From Cypionkella psychrotolerans (GTDB lineage Bacteria > Pseudomonadota > Alphaproteobacteria > Rhodobacterales > Rhodobacteraceae): a stretch of DNA of 64,000 bases. Within the stretch, counting starts at the first letter, position 1. Every line of letters begins with the position of its first letter. The DNA is taken from NCBI RefSeq assembly GCF_001294535.1, contig NZ_LGIC01000087.1, positions 1 through 64,000 of the forward strand, read 5' to 3'. The notes beneath the pieces were generated by a model. It was given only the letters and a program-made list of their open reading frames with translations. It made no database searches and was not told where the DNA came from. The position numbers were made by a program, and so were the translations under genes. Below are positions 7,453 through 16,400 of the stretch, in pieces.

Positions 7453-8514
7453 TCAGAAGTCGATCAGGGCCACATCGAGATCGACCGAAACCCCATCATA
7501 GGCCGGAATGGTGGATTGGCGCTGGCTGAGCCGGAGGCTGGCTTCGGCGTGGCTGGTCAGTTTGCGGCTGAGGCCGATGGAGAAAACCTCATCGCGGCGG
7601 GGTTGGCCAAAAATCGCGCCGCCGGCCTCGACGCCGTAGCCTGCGAATAGCGTGGTCGAGACGCCCGCGATGGGGCGGGTGAGCGCGGCAGAGGTGCCGA
7701 ACAGGCGGGTGTTGTAGCCGGGGATGCGTTCGCTTGCGTCGATGCGCAGGGTGAGCGCGCCCAAGCCTGCCTTGGCGGTGATCAGCTGCAAGCTGAGGCT
7801 GGTTTTGTCGTAGTCCTTGCGTTGGGATGTCTGCACGGTGGCGCGGGCTTCGTGGAAACCAAAGCGCGAGGCGAAGACTTTGCTGATGCCGATGGAGGCA
7901 AAGCGTTCGCGCTCGGGTGCATTGTCACGCTGGCTGAAGGTGTCGCCGAGGCAAATCTCGGCCCAACTGGTGCGGCCCAAATATTGCGCGCCGCACGCCG
8001 AGAGACCCGCGTTCAGAACATCAAGGCCATAGTCGAAGGAATGCGCTTGTGTGCCGTAAGCCGTCAAATCCAACGTGCGACCGGGGGCTATGGCAAAGCG
8101 GACGGTCAGGCTGGCTTCGCCACCAAACACCATCCCGGCTTTGGCGCGCGCATCGGGGTCTTCGTTGTGAAACAGGATATCGCCGATGTAGTAACCATCG
8201 CCCGGCGCGCCAGAGTTGATATTGCCATCATAGGCGACAATCGGGCGTAGATTGGCGCGGTAGGACAGCATCACCGGCGGCGCCGCTTTGGTCTGCTGCA
8301 TGGCTTGGCCGTATTGCAGCCTTGCCACGAAATCATCCGCGCCTTGGGGTTTTTCGATTTGCAGCGCAAACAACATCAGGCGGGGGGAGCCGGAGTCGAG
8401 GGCCGCCTGCCAGTCGGTGGCGGGTGTTTGGGCGGCAAGCGGTAGAGGTGCTGCGGCGATCATGCCGCCGCAAATCGCCGCCTGCAACTGTCTGAAAAAC
8501 AGCGAGTGTCTCAC
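7453..8514 (-). CDS. Slam-like outer-membrane beta-barrel protein
   Basis: A 353-residue protein with a signal peptide (cleavage likely after PLPLAA) and a C-terminal barrel of alternating strands ending in Phe (VALIDF), the BAM recognition pattern. The barrel opens with RPIVAYDGNINSGAPGD, which resembles the start of the Slam (surface lipoprotein assembly modulator, DUF560) barrel. Only about 60 residues precede the barrel, so the TPR domain of classical Slams is short or missing. The gene follows a lipoprotein whose tether looks like a Slam client. GTG 8514 is chosen because AGGATC lies six bases upstream; TTG 8562 is a poorer alternative. It could also be a generic outer-membrane barrel. 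Confidence 0.6.
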   Translation of the reverse strand: MRHSLFFRQLQAAICGGMIAAAPLPLAAQTPATDWQAALDSGSPRLMLFALQIEKPQGADDFVARLQYGQAMQQTKAAPPVMLSYRANLRPIVAYDGNINSGAPGDGYYIGDILFHNEDPDARAKAGMVFGGEASLTVRFAIAPGRTLDLTAYGTQAHSFDYGLDVLNAGLSACGAQYLGRTSWAEICLGDTFSQRDNAPERERFASIGISKVFASRFGFHEARATVQTSQRKDYDKTSLSLQLITAKAGLGALTLRIDASERIPGYNTRLFGTSAALTRPIAGVSTTLFAGYGVEAGGAIFGQPRRDEVFSIGLSRKLTSHAEASLRLSQRQSTIPAYDGVSVDLDVALIDF

Positions 8515-8567
8515 ATTGATCCTGACCGCGACAGCCCTGCCCGCAGGCATTGGCTGGGCCAAAGCTG

Positions 8568-9092
8568 CTATTGTTTGATCGCAATTAAGGATGTTGTTGG
8601 CGAGCCGACGAATGTCACGCTGCCATCAATAGCATCGGCATTTGTGCCTTTGAACGTGCCGTCAATGTCGGCGCCAGTATAAATAGTATTTCCAGTATTG
8701 CGGGAGGTCAGCACACCTGTGGTTCGAACATCGAATTGCGATCCATAGATGTTACCCGTACCTCTCAGGCTGCCATCATACGCGACGCTGCCTTGTGCGG
8801 CTTTGGCTTTGATATTTGAGACCGTACCATCAATTTGATTGGTTGCAAAATTAGCGTCCAGACGGACATCCGAGGTGAGCGTCAGATTACCGCCGAGGCT
8901 TGGTTCATAATCGGTTTGCGAAGTTTTGCCTTTATAGGTGGCTTTGCCACTCGTCGGCATAGTGGCGGTGACGGGCAGGGCGCGGACTTGTGCGGCACTG
9001 AGCGAACCTGAACCTCCGCCACTGCTGGTACAAGCAGACATTGCAAGCACGGCTGTGAGGGCGGCGTATTTTCCGAAGGGCAGCATTTTCAC
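8568..9092 (-). CDS. TbpB/FHbp-like surface lipoprotein candidate
   Basis: A 174-residue lipoprotein: signal peptide MKMLPFGKYAALTAVLAM, lipobox MSAC with Cys21, then a flexible tether TSSGGGSGS. The remainder is predicted beta-sheet with repeated G-rich turns (GNLTLTSDVRLDANFATNQI, GTFKGTNADAIDGSVTFVG) like the small C-lobe barrels of TbpB, HpuA and factor H binding protein. Such proteins are flipped to the cell surface by Slam barrels, and a Slam-like gene starts 53 bp downstream on the same strand. Ligand unknown. Base composition is more AT-rich than neighbours, suggesting transfer. ATG 9092 is the natural start. Confidence 0.7.
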   Translation of the reverse strand: MKMLPFGKYAALTAVLAMSACTSSGGGSGSLSAAQVRALPVTATMPTSGKATYKGKTSQTDYEPSLGGNLTLTSDVRLDANFATNQIDGTVSNIKAKAAQGSVAYDGSLRGTGNIYGSQFDVRTTGVLTSRNTGNTIYTGADIDGTFKGTNADAIDGSVTFVGSPTTSLIAIKQ

Positions 9093-9179
9093 TCCAATTT
9101 AAGAATCGTTAACATGTGTTACCTGACCACAGTGCAGCGGTAACGGCAATGTGATAATCATCAGATATTACTTGCTTAT

Positions 9180-9422
9180 TTAGGTGTTTTGATCTGAGCC
9201 CGACAGCCGGGCCATGCGGCCACCGCGTCGCTTGGTCAACGTGGCCGCGCGGGAGGGCAGGTCGGTCATGATGGCTGTGCGCTCGGGCGCGGACAGGCGG
9301 GACCAGCTTGCGATCTCATCTATGCTGCGGAAACAGCCGACGCAGATGCGGGCCTCGGGGTGGACGACGCAGAGCTTGACGCAGGGGCTTTGAACTTCTT
9401 CGCGTTTCCAGACTTCGTCCAT
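9180..9422 (-). CDS. DUF1289 family protein
   Basis: An 80-residue protein with four conserved cysteines, C14, C18, C27 and C30, in SPCVKLCVVHPEARICVGC, followed by RSIDEIASWSRLSAPER. This is the DUF1289 signature; the cysteines suggest a metal or Fe-S site, but no function is established. It directly abuts the stop of ruvX and is the last gene of the ccmI-ruvX-DUF1289 row. Length is normal for the family. Confidence 0.85.
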   Translation of the reverse strand: MDEVWKREEVQSPCVKLCVVHPEARICVGCFRSIDEIASWSRLSAPERTAIMTDLPSRAATLTKRRGGRMARLSGSDQNT

Positions 9423-9920
9423 TCAGGTCTCATCCTGTTGAGGTGGCGGCGTGCGGCCCATATAGGCCAGCCGATCCAGCGCACCTTGTAGAATATAGCC
9501 CGCTGCGACTTGATCGATCACCTCGCGGCGACGCTTTCGAGACGTATCCGCCTCTATCAGCGCGCGCTCTGCCGCAACGGTGGACAGGCGTTCATCCCAG
9601 AAGGTGATCGGCAGCTCGGTCAGCTTTATCAGGTTGCGGGCGAAGGCGCGGGTGGATTGCACGCGCGGGCCTTCGGAGCCGTCCATGTTGAGGGGCAGGC
9701 CGAGGATGATGCCTGCGATGTTGCGCTCGGTCAGGATCGCCAGCAGGGCGCTGGCGTCTTCGGTGAATTTGGTGCGGCGGATAACGTGGATTGGGGTTGA
9801 AACGCTTCGGCGCAGGTCGGAAACCGCGATGCCGATGGTTTTGTCGCCAAGGTCGAGGCCGCAGATGGCACGGCCCTGCGGCAGGCTTGCGGCGAAGTCG
9901 GTGATGTCGGTCAGGATCAT
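9423..9920 (-). CDS. ruvX: Holliday junction resolvase-like RuvX/YqgF
   Basis: A 165-residue RNase H-fold nuclease, implicated in 16S rRNA 5' processing and proposed as a resolvase. It has the acidic first-strand motif ICGLDLGDKTIGIAVSD and GIILGLPLNMDGSEGPR, then ITFWDERLSTVAAERAL, and a final acidic stretch around VIDQVAAGYILQGALD. Its ATG overlaps the stop codon of ccmI (ATGA), so the two are translationally coupled. The protein is complete. Confidence 0.92.
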   Translation of the reverse strand: MILTDITDFAASLPQGRAICGLDLGDKTIGIAVSDLRRSVSTPIHVIRRTKFTEDASALLAILTERNIAGIILGLPLNMDGSEGPRVQSTRAFARNLIKLTELPITFWDERLSTVAAERALIEADTSRKRRREVIDQVAAGYILQGALDRLAYMGRTPPPQQDET

Positions 9921-11128
9921 GGCGTGACCCCGGCGGTGGAGGCAGCGGCTTCGATTGTCCCCAAAGCGGCGTCATCGGCTTGGAACACGGTCAGCGCCTT
10001 GTCATAGGCGGCTTTGGCGCGGTTTTTTTCGCCGATCACCCCCAGCGAGGTGATCAGCTTGGCCCAGTCTTCCACCGGGCCGCCATCGGTGGTCAGGCGG
10101 GTTTCAAGCTGGCCGACCATGCCTTTGATCATGTCTTGGCGATCTGCCGCCGACATCTCGCCTGCGTTGGCGACATCTTCCGCTGTCGGGCCCTTGGTGG
10201 CGGGGAGTTGGTATTTGATGCCAGCGGCGTCGGCGGTGTCTTGCAACATGCCTTGAATGGGCGCGATCCAAGGGGCGGTCGCGGGGCCTTCGCGCAGCAA
10301 GGGTTCCCACAGGGCAAAAGCCCGGTCGGGGCGGCCGATTTCGGCGAACATCAGGCCCGAGAAATAGCGGGCGAGCGGGTTTGTGGGGTCAAGCTCCAGC
10401 GCGCGGATCAGGTGTTTTTCAGCTTCAGGCGTCACAAGGCCCCCTGCGGCGAAGATCATGGTTTGCGCTAGGCCTGCATGATCATTGGCACTGGCTTTGT
10501 CGCCGATCAGGCTGAGCAGGTGTTCTTGCGCCTTGCGGGCGGCGATGTAATTACCAAGCTGGGCTTCGTTTTTTGCCAGCAGGGCGAGGCCTTGTTGATC
10601 ATCCGGGCGGGCTGAGACAGCGGCGCGGAGTTTTTCCATCAGGGCTACGAATTCGGCATCGGGCTTTGGCGTGGCTGCGGGGGCAGGGGCTGCGGCCTCG
10701 GCTGTGGTTTGGCTCGGGCGGTCGCGGTAGGCCTGATCAGCCATGGCGAGGCGGTCGGTCAAGGGCAGATCGCCATAGCCGGGGGCGCCGATGCGGTCAT
10801 AGGTGTAAAGCGCTGCCACAGCCGCTAGGATGAGGGCGAGGGCAGTGGGCCAGAGTTTGCCGTGGCTGTTGGCGGCGGGGATTTGCCGCGCACGGTCAGC
10901 ATCCAGCAGGCGGCGCGAGACTTCGGTTTTCACCCGCTCGGCCTCTGGGTCTGAGATCACCGCGCGGGCAAGGTCGCGGTCGACCTCGGCCAGCTGATCG
11001 CGGTAGACTTTCAGAGCGGCGTCAGAGTCGCCGCTGGCATCGCCGCGACGGTAGGCTTGTAGCAGGATCGCCACGACGCCAACCGTGAGGGCTGTCACCG
11101 CTGCCCAGAAAAACCAATCCTGCATCAT
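9917..11128 (-). CDS. ccmI: Cytochrome c biogenesis protein CcmI
   Basis: A 403-residue inner-membrane protein that holds apocytochrome c for heme ligation with CcmF/H. The N-terminus MQDWFFWAAVTALTVGVVAI is a membrane helix followed by a coiled cytoplasmic loop (VYRDQLAEVDRDLARAVI, EAERVKTEVSRRLLDADRAR), a second helix near LWPTALALILAAVAALYTYD and a periplasmic TPR domain. Start ATG 11128 or 11125 follows an AGGGGCGG ribosome site; upstream in-frame codons look non-coding. It is separated from ccmABCDG at 40.7-43.4 kb. ccmE, ccmF and ccmH are not in this window. Confidence 0.92.
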   Translation of the reverse strand: MMQDWFFWAAVTALTVGVVAILLQAYRRGDASGDSDAALKVYRDQLAEVDRDLARAVISDPEAERVKTEVSRRLLDADRARQIPAANSHGKLWPTALALILAAVAALYTYDRIGAPGYGDLPLTDRLAMADQAYRDRPSQTTAEAAAPAPAATPKPDAEFVALMEKLRAAVSARPDDQQGLALLAKNEAQLGNYIAARKAQEHLLSLIGDKASANDHAGLAQTMIFAAGGLVTPEAEKHLIRALELDPTNPLARYFSGLMFAEIGRPDRAFALWEPLLREGPATAPWIAPIQGMLQDTADAAGIKYQLPATKGPTAEDVANAGEMSAADRQDMIKGMVGQLETRLTTDGGPVEDWAKLITSLGVIGEKNRAKAAYDKALTVFQADDAALGTIEAAASTAGVTP

Positions 11129-11315
11129 CCGCCCCTTACTCACTGGCCCCGATGTAGGCGGTTTGGCGGCCCCGCAAAAGGGGGGATTCTGCCGCAGGCC
11201 GGGGCGTCGGTCTGAAATCACCACCTATGTCGTAATTTTCCCGATTGTGCCGCTGGTGGTGCGGGATACAAACAGGGATCACGCGATAAGCGGCGGAAGA
11301 TATGAGGGCCAGCCC

Positions 11316-12563
11316 ATGAAACGCTATTCGGTTTTCGCCATCGCCAAACAGGCGCTGAATTATCACTTGGGCTGGGAGCGTGCTTGGGCCGCACCTGCGC
11401 CGAAAAAGCACTATGATGTGATCATCGTGGGCGCAGGCGGGCATGGTCTGGCGACCGCCTATTACCTTGGCAAGAATTTCGGCATCACCAATGTGGCGAT
11501 CATCGAAAAGGGCTGGCTGGGCGGTGGCAACACTGGGCGGAACACCACGATCATCCGCTCGAATTATCTGCAAGACCCCTCGGCTGCGATCTATGAAAAG
11601 GCGCGTAGCCTCTATGAGACGATGTCGCAGGATCTGAACTATAACGTGATGTTCAGCCCGCGTGGTCTGCTGATGCTTGGGCAAACCCATCATGAGGTGC
11701 GGGGATATCTGCGCACCGTCCACGCCAACAACATGCAAGGTGTTGCGACCGAGTGGATTTCGCCGCAGCGCGTCAAGGAGTTGGTGCCGATCATCAATAT
11801 CGACGGGCCGCGCTATCCGATCTTGGGCGCGCTCTATCAGGCGCGCGGTGGCACGGCGCGGCATGATGCGGTCGCTTGGGGCTATGCGCGGGCCTGCTCG
11901 GATATGGGCATGGATATCATCCAGCAATGCGAGGTCAAAGGTGTGACCTCGGAAGCTGGGGTTGTGACCGGGGTGGAAACCACCAAAGGCTTTATCGGCT
12001 GTAAGAAGCTGGGCGTTGTGGTGGCGGGCCATTCGGGCCAAGTCGCTGAAATGGCGGGATTCCGGTTGCCTATTGAGGCGGTGGCGCTGCAAGCCATGGT
12101 GTCCGAGCCGATCAAGCCCTGCATGGATGTGGTGGTGATGGCCAACACCGTGCATGGCTATATGTCGCAATCTGACAAGGGTGAGATGGTGATCGGCGGT
12201 GGCACCGATGGCTTCAACAACTTCACCCAGCGCGGCTCTTTCCACCATATCGAGGAAACCCTGCGGGCGCTGATTGAGACGTTCCCGATGATCTCGCGGC
12301 TGAAAATGCTGCGGCAATGGGGTGGGATTGTCGATATGACCGGGGATCGCTCGCCGATCATCTCGAAAACGCCGCTGGGGAATTGCTTTATCAACTGCGG
12401 TTGGGGGACGGGCGGGTTTAAGGCGATTCCGGGCTCGGGCTGGGCGATGGCCGAACTGATGGCGAAAGGCGAACCGGGGGCTTTGGCCGAGGCGTTCAAC
12501 ATGTGGCGCTTCAAGGAAGGTCAGTTCATTGATGAAAGCGTTGCGGCTGGGGTGGCGCATTGA
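11316..12563 (+). CDS. soxB: Sarcosine oxidase beta subunit SoxB
   Basis: A 415-residue flavoprotein subunit of heterotetrameric sarcosine oxidase, which demethylates sarcosine oxidatively. VIIVGAGGHGLATAYYLG near residue 36 binds the FAD ADP moiety, and IIEKGWLGGGNTGRNTTI is typical of the family. His183 in GTARHDAVAWGYARA is the probable covalent FMN ligand by analogy with characterised SoxB. The C-terminal GWGTGGFKAIPGSG is the second FAD contact. It begins the operon with GAGGGCC upstream of ATG 11316; a longer in-frame start exists but is not conserved. A small membrane protein and a terminator separate it from soxD. Confidence 0.95.
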   Translation: MKRYSVFAIAKQALNYHLGWERAWAAPAPKKHYDVIIVGAGGHGLATAYYLGKNFGITNVAIIEKGWLGGGNTGRNTTIIRSNYLQDPSAAIYEKARSLYETMSQDLNYNVMFSPRGLLMLGQTHHEVRGYLRTVHANNMQGVATEWISPQRVKELVPIINIDGPRYPILGALYQARGGTARHDAVAWGYARACSDMGMDIIQQCEVKGVTSEAGVVTGVETTKGFIGCKKLGVVVAGHSGQVAEMAGFRLPIEAVALQAMVSEPIKPCMDVVVMANTVHGYMSQSDKGEMVIGGGTDGFNNFTQRGSFHHIEETLRALIETFPMISRLKMLRQWGGIVDMTGDRSPIISKTPLGNCFINCGWGTGGFKAIPGSGWAMAELMAKGEPGALAEAFNMWRFKEGQFIDESVAAGVAH

Positions 12564-12645
12564 TGTTGGGTTTTGCACCCCAATGGAACCAAAGCGCCCT
12601 TAGCGGCGTTTCCTTGGCAGATACATTCTGCAAGGAGACTTCATC

Positions 12646-12999
12646 ATGGCTGAAGAATATCGCACACCACCCGAGCGCGACATCCGTATCACAGAGCCTA
12701 AACCGGCCAGCAATCTTGGCTTCATCGTCGGTGGCTTGGTCGTCGCAGTGGCTTTGCTTTTGTGGTTCGTCTTTGGCGACAGCAATATGGGCGCGAAAAA
12801 CACCGGTGACACCAACAACGTCACGGTTGAAACGCCTGTCACGCCAGCCCCGGCTGATCCGGTCGCGCCTGCGCCCGCTGATCCCGTCACGCCAGCTCCG
12901 GCTGATCCGGTCGCTCCGGCACCTGCCGATCCGGTCGCTCCGGCACCTGCTGACCCTGTCACGCCTGCGCCCGCTGACCCGGCACCTGCTAACCCGTAA
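12646..12999 (+). CDS. Small membrane-anchored PAD-repeat protein inside the sox operon
   Basis: A 117-residue protein of unknown function. Residues 1-22 are polar, residues about 23-43 form one membrane helix (GFIVGGLVVAVALLLWFVFG), and the C-terminal half is a string of eight-residue units PADPVAPA or PADPVTPA. Such a stalk would be expected to reach into the periplasm. AGGAGA lies just before the ATG. It lies 82 bp after soxB and 126 bp before soxD, and is followed by a strong intrinsic terminator. Link to sarcosine oxidation is not established. Confidence 0.75.
   Translation: MAEEYRTPPERDIRITEPKPASNLGFIVGGLVVAVALLLWFVFGDSNMGAKNTGDTNNVTVETPVTPAPADPVAPAPADPVTPAPADPVAPAPADPVAPAPADPVTPAPADPAPANP
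12835..12990 (+). repeat. In-frame 24-bp tandem repeats (PADPVxPA)
   Basis: About seven near-identical 24-bp units such as CCGGCTGATCCGGTC plus GCTCCGGCA encode the eight-residue PADPV[AT]PA repeat. The units differ at third positions and alternate between Ala and Thr. Such arrays vary in copy number by slippage, so length is likely strain-variable. Confidence 0.8.
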
Positions 13000-13038
13000 C
13001 ACTGCGGGCCTGCGGGCTTATACTGATAAGCTAATTTT

Positions 13039-13070
13039 GGGCGGACACCGTGCGGTGTTCGCCCTTTTTT
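13039..13070 (+). terminator. Intrinsic terminator after the PAD-repeat gene
   Basis: A GGGCGGACACCG / CGGTGTTCGCCC stem (13039-13050 and 13053-13064, one G-T pair) is followed by TTTTTT (13065-13070). It should split soxB from soxDAG transcription, at least partly. Confidence 0.85.
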
Positions 13071-13125
13071 CGTATCCGCAGATGGCCCCGGCTGCTGCGC
13101 CCAAATTGCCAACAGGGATGACGCT

Positions 13126-13449
13126 ATGCTGATTCTGGAATGTCCGTATTGCGGCGTCAAAGCCGAAGAAACCGAACTGACACCGGGCTATGAGGCGCAT
13201 CTCAAGCGCTTTGGTCCCGGTTCGTCGGATACCGAGTTTGAAGATTACATGTTTGCGCGCAAGAACCCCAAGGGGGTGCATTTTGAGCGCTGGCGGCATG
13301 TTTATGGCTGCGGCAAGTGGTTTTTGGCGGCGCGGGATACCAATACTTTGGAGGTGTTCGGCACCTATCCGGCGCAGTCTTCGGCTCCGCCTGCTGATTT
13401 GCAAGACAAGATTAAGGCCAAGCGGCCGGACTGGAAGGGTTACAAATGA
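13126..13449 (+). CDS. soxD: Sarcosine oxidase delta subunit SoxD
   Basis: A 107-residue zinc-binding subunit of the sarcosine oxidase tetramer. C6 and C9 (ECPYCG) with later His and Cys (HVYGCGKWF) are the zinc ligands expected for the family. The central EFEDYMFARKNPKGVHFERW and the C-terminal KAKRPDW are conserved SoxD features. It overlaps soxA by four bases (ATGA), so they are coupled. Confidence 0.95.
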   Translation: MLILECPYCGVKAEETELTPGYEAHLKRFGPGSSDTEFEDYMFARKNPKGVHFERWRHVYGCGKWFLAARDTNTLEVFGTYPAQSSAPPADLQDKIKAKRPDWKGYK

Positions 13450-16400
13450 GCACCCGTCTCTCAAAAGGTGGCCGGCTGATCGACCGCTCGGCACCGCAGG
13501 AATTTTCGTTCAACGGCAAGACCATGCGCGGACTTGCGGGGGATACTCTGGCAGCGGCGCTGCTGGCGAATGACCAGATGCTGCTGGGGCGCAGCTTCAA
13601 ATATCACCGCCCGCGTGGGTTGGTGGCGGCGGGGCCGGAAGAACCCAATGCGATTGTCGGTCTGGGCCGCGACGGGCGGTTTGAACCCAACCAGCGCGTG
13701 ACCACGACGGAACTGTTCGATGGGTTGGAAGCAGCGAGCCAGAACCACTGGCCGACGCTGGAATTTGACGTGGGGGTGATCAACAACACCCTGTCGCGGT
13801 TCCTGCCGGGTGGCTTCTACTACAAAACCTTCATGTGGCCGCGCGCGGCGTGGAAGCATGTGTTTGAGCCGATCATCCGCCGCTCGGCGGGGCTTGGCAA
13901 GGCTCCGACCGCGCGCGACGCCGACCGCTATGAATACACCTACAGCTTCTGCGATGTGCTGATTTTGGGCGGCGGTATTGCGGGCTTGCAGGCGGCTTTG
14001 GTCGCGGGCGCTTCGGGTGCGCGGGTTATGCTGCTGGAACAATCGGCGCATTGGGGCGGGCGGGCGCCTGTCGATGGCGATGTGATTGAGGGAAAACCGG
14101 CTGAGGTTTGGATTAACTCTGCCGTGCAAACCCTTGCCGCACTTGAGAATGTGGCGATGCGGCTGCGCACCATGGGCGCAGGGGTGTATGATCACGGCTA
14201 TGTGCTGGCGGAAGAAAAGATCGCCGATACCACGCCGGGTGACGGGCGGCCGAAGCATCGGCTGTGGCGTATTCGCACCGCCCAGATCGTCACCGCGACG
14301 GGGGCAATTGAGCGGCCATTGTCGTTTGCGGGCAATGATATTCCCGGCGTGATGCTGGCGGGATCGGTGCGCGAGTATGTGGTGAATTACGCGGTGTCTC
14401 CGGGTGATCGCACGGTGGTTGTCACCAACAATGACGACGCCTACCGCACCGCGATTGCGCTGGTGCAGGCGGGGCTGGCAGTGCCCTGCATCGTGGATGC
14501 GCGGGCTTCGGTGACCGGGGATCTGCCTGCGAAAGCCCGTGCTATGGGAATTCGCGTTGAAACGGGTAAAGCGATTGCCAAGGTCAAGGGCGGCAAGCGT
14601 GTCACTGGGGTTTCGCTCTGCGTGCAAGCGGGCGAAGGCGCTGTTCTGGAAGAGATTTCCTGCGACGCGGTGGCGATGTCGGGCGGCTGGTCTCCGGTGG
14701 TGCATCTGTGGAGCCATTGCGGCGGCAAGCTGATCTGGGACAAGACCCGTGCACATTTCCGCCCAGACGCAAGCCGTCCGCCGACCGGGCAGGATGGATT
14801 GGCGATGGTGGTGCCTGTCGGCAATGCCAATGGCGCGATGACGGCGGCGGAGGCTTTGATTTGCGGCGCTAAAGGTGGCGCGGCGGCGGCTGAGGCGGCT
14901 GGATTTAAGGCAGAGGCCAAGGCTGCCGTGGCCGAGGCTGCACCTGAAGCGGATATGGAAGCGGTCTGGATCATGCCGCAGGGCGCGGGTCCGGCGCTGA
15001 AGGCCAAGATGTGGCTGGATTATCAGAACGATGTGAAAGTCTCCGACGTGCAGCTTGCGGCGCGGGAGGGTTATACTTCGGTCGAACACACCAAGCGCTA
15101 CACCACTTTGGGCATGGCAACAGATCAGGGTAAGCTAAGCAATATCAACGGTCTGGCCGTGCTTGCTGATGCGTTGCATGAAGAGATTCCGCAGGTTGGC
15201 ACCACCACCTTCCGCCCGCCCTATGCGCCTGTGACTTTGGGGGCTTTGGCTGGCGAGTCGCGTGGCGATATCTTCCAGCCGCTGCGCAAGACGCCGATGC
15301 ATGCATGGCATGAGAAGAACCACGCGTATTTTGAACCTGTCGGGTTGTGGCGCAGGCCCTATACTTTCCCGCGTGCGGGTGAGAACCACGAGCAGGCGGT
15401 GCATCGTGAGGTGCTGAATACGCGGACCAATCTGGGGCTGCTGGATGCCTCGACGCTAGGCAAGATCATCGTCAAGGGGCCAGATGCGGGTCGCTTCCTT
15501 GATATGCTTTACACCGGGGTGATGAGCAGCTTGCCGGTGGGCAAATGCCGTTATGGCTTGATGTGTTCCGAGCAGGGCTTCTTGTCAGACGACGGAGTAG
15601 TGGCGCGGATTGATGAGGATACCTGGCTTTGCCACACCACATCCGGCGGCGCGGATCGCATCCATGCCTGGATGGAAGATTGGCTGCAATGCGAATGGTG
15701 GGATTGGCAGGTCTATACCGCCAATGTCACCGAGCAACTGGCTCAGGTGGCGGTTGTTGGACCTAACGCGCGGAGAGTGTTGGAGAAATTGGGCGGGATG
15801 GATGTTTCCAAGGAAACATTGCCGTTCATGCAATGGGCCGATGGCACCTTGGGCGGCTTTCCTGCACGGGTGTACAGGATCAGCTTTTCGGGCGAATTGT
15901 CCTATGAAGTCGCGGTTCCGGCGAGCATGGGATTGGCGTTCTGGGAAGCTTTGCACGCAGCGGGCGCGGAGTTTGGCGCGATGGTCTATGGCACCGAAGC
16001 GCTGCATATCATGCGGGCCGAGAAGGGCTTTATCATGATCGGCGATGAGACGGATGGCACCATTATTCCGCAGGATTTGAACTTGGGCTGGGCGATCTCG
16101 AAGAAGAAGGCTGACTTCTTGGGCAAGCGCGGGCAGGAGCGGAATTATCTGGCGAGCCCCGATCGTTGGAAGCTGGCGGGGTTTGAGACTCTGGACGGCT
16201 CGGTCATTCAGGACGGCGCTTATATCCCCTCGGCGGGTAAGAATGCTAATGGGCAGGGCAATACGCAGGGGCGCGTCACTTCGACCTACTTCTCGCCGAC
16301 CTTGAAGAAGGGCATTGCGATGGGGTTGATCAAGGGCGGCATGGATCGTTTGGGCGATGTGGTGGAGTTTACTACGATCACCGGCGGGGTTGTGAAGGCC

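Noticed and set aside
11136-12578. 480-codon minus-strand frame opposite soxB
   Set aside because: Arg/His/Pro-rich shadow of soxB with no family motifs; soxB on the plus strand is certain.
12835-12990. Possible CRISPR array
   Set aside because: The 24-bp units are direct tandem repeats in frame without spacers, coding PADPVxPA. No array elsewhere in the window was seen.
13461-15089. 542-codon minus-strand frame opposite soxA
   Set aside because: Shadow of soxA in GC-rich DNA; basic low-complexity translation and no ribosome site.
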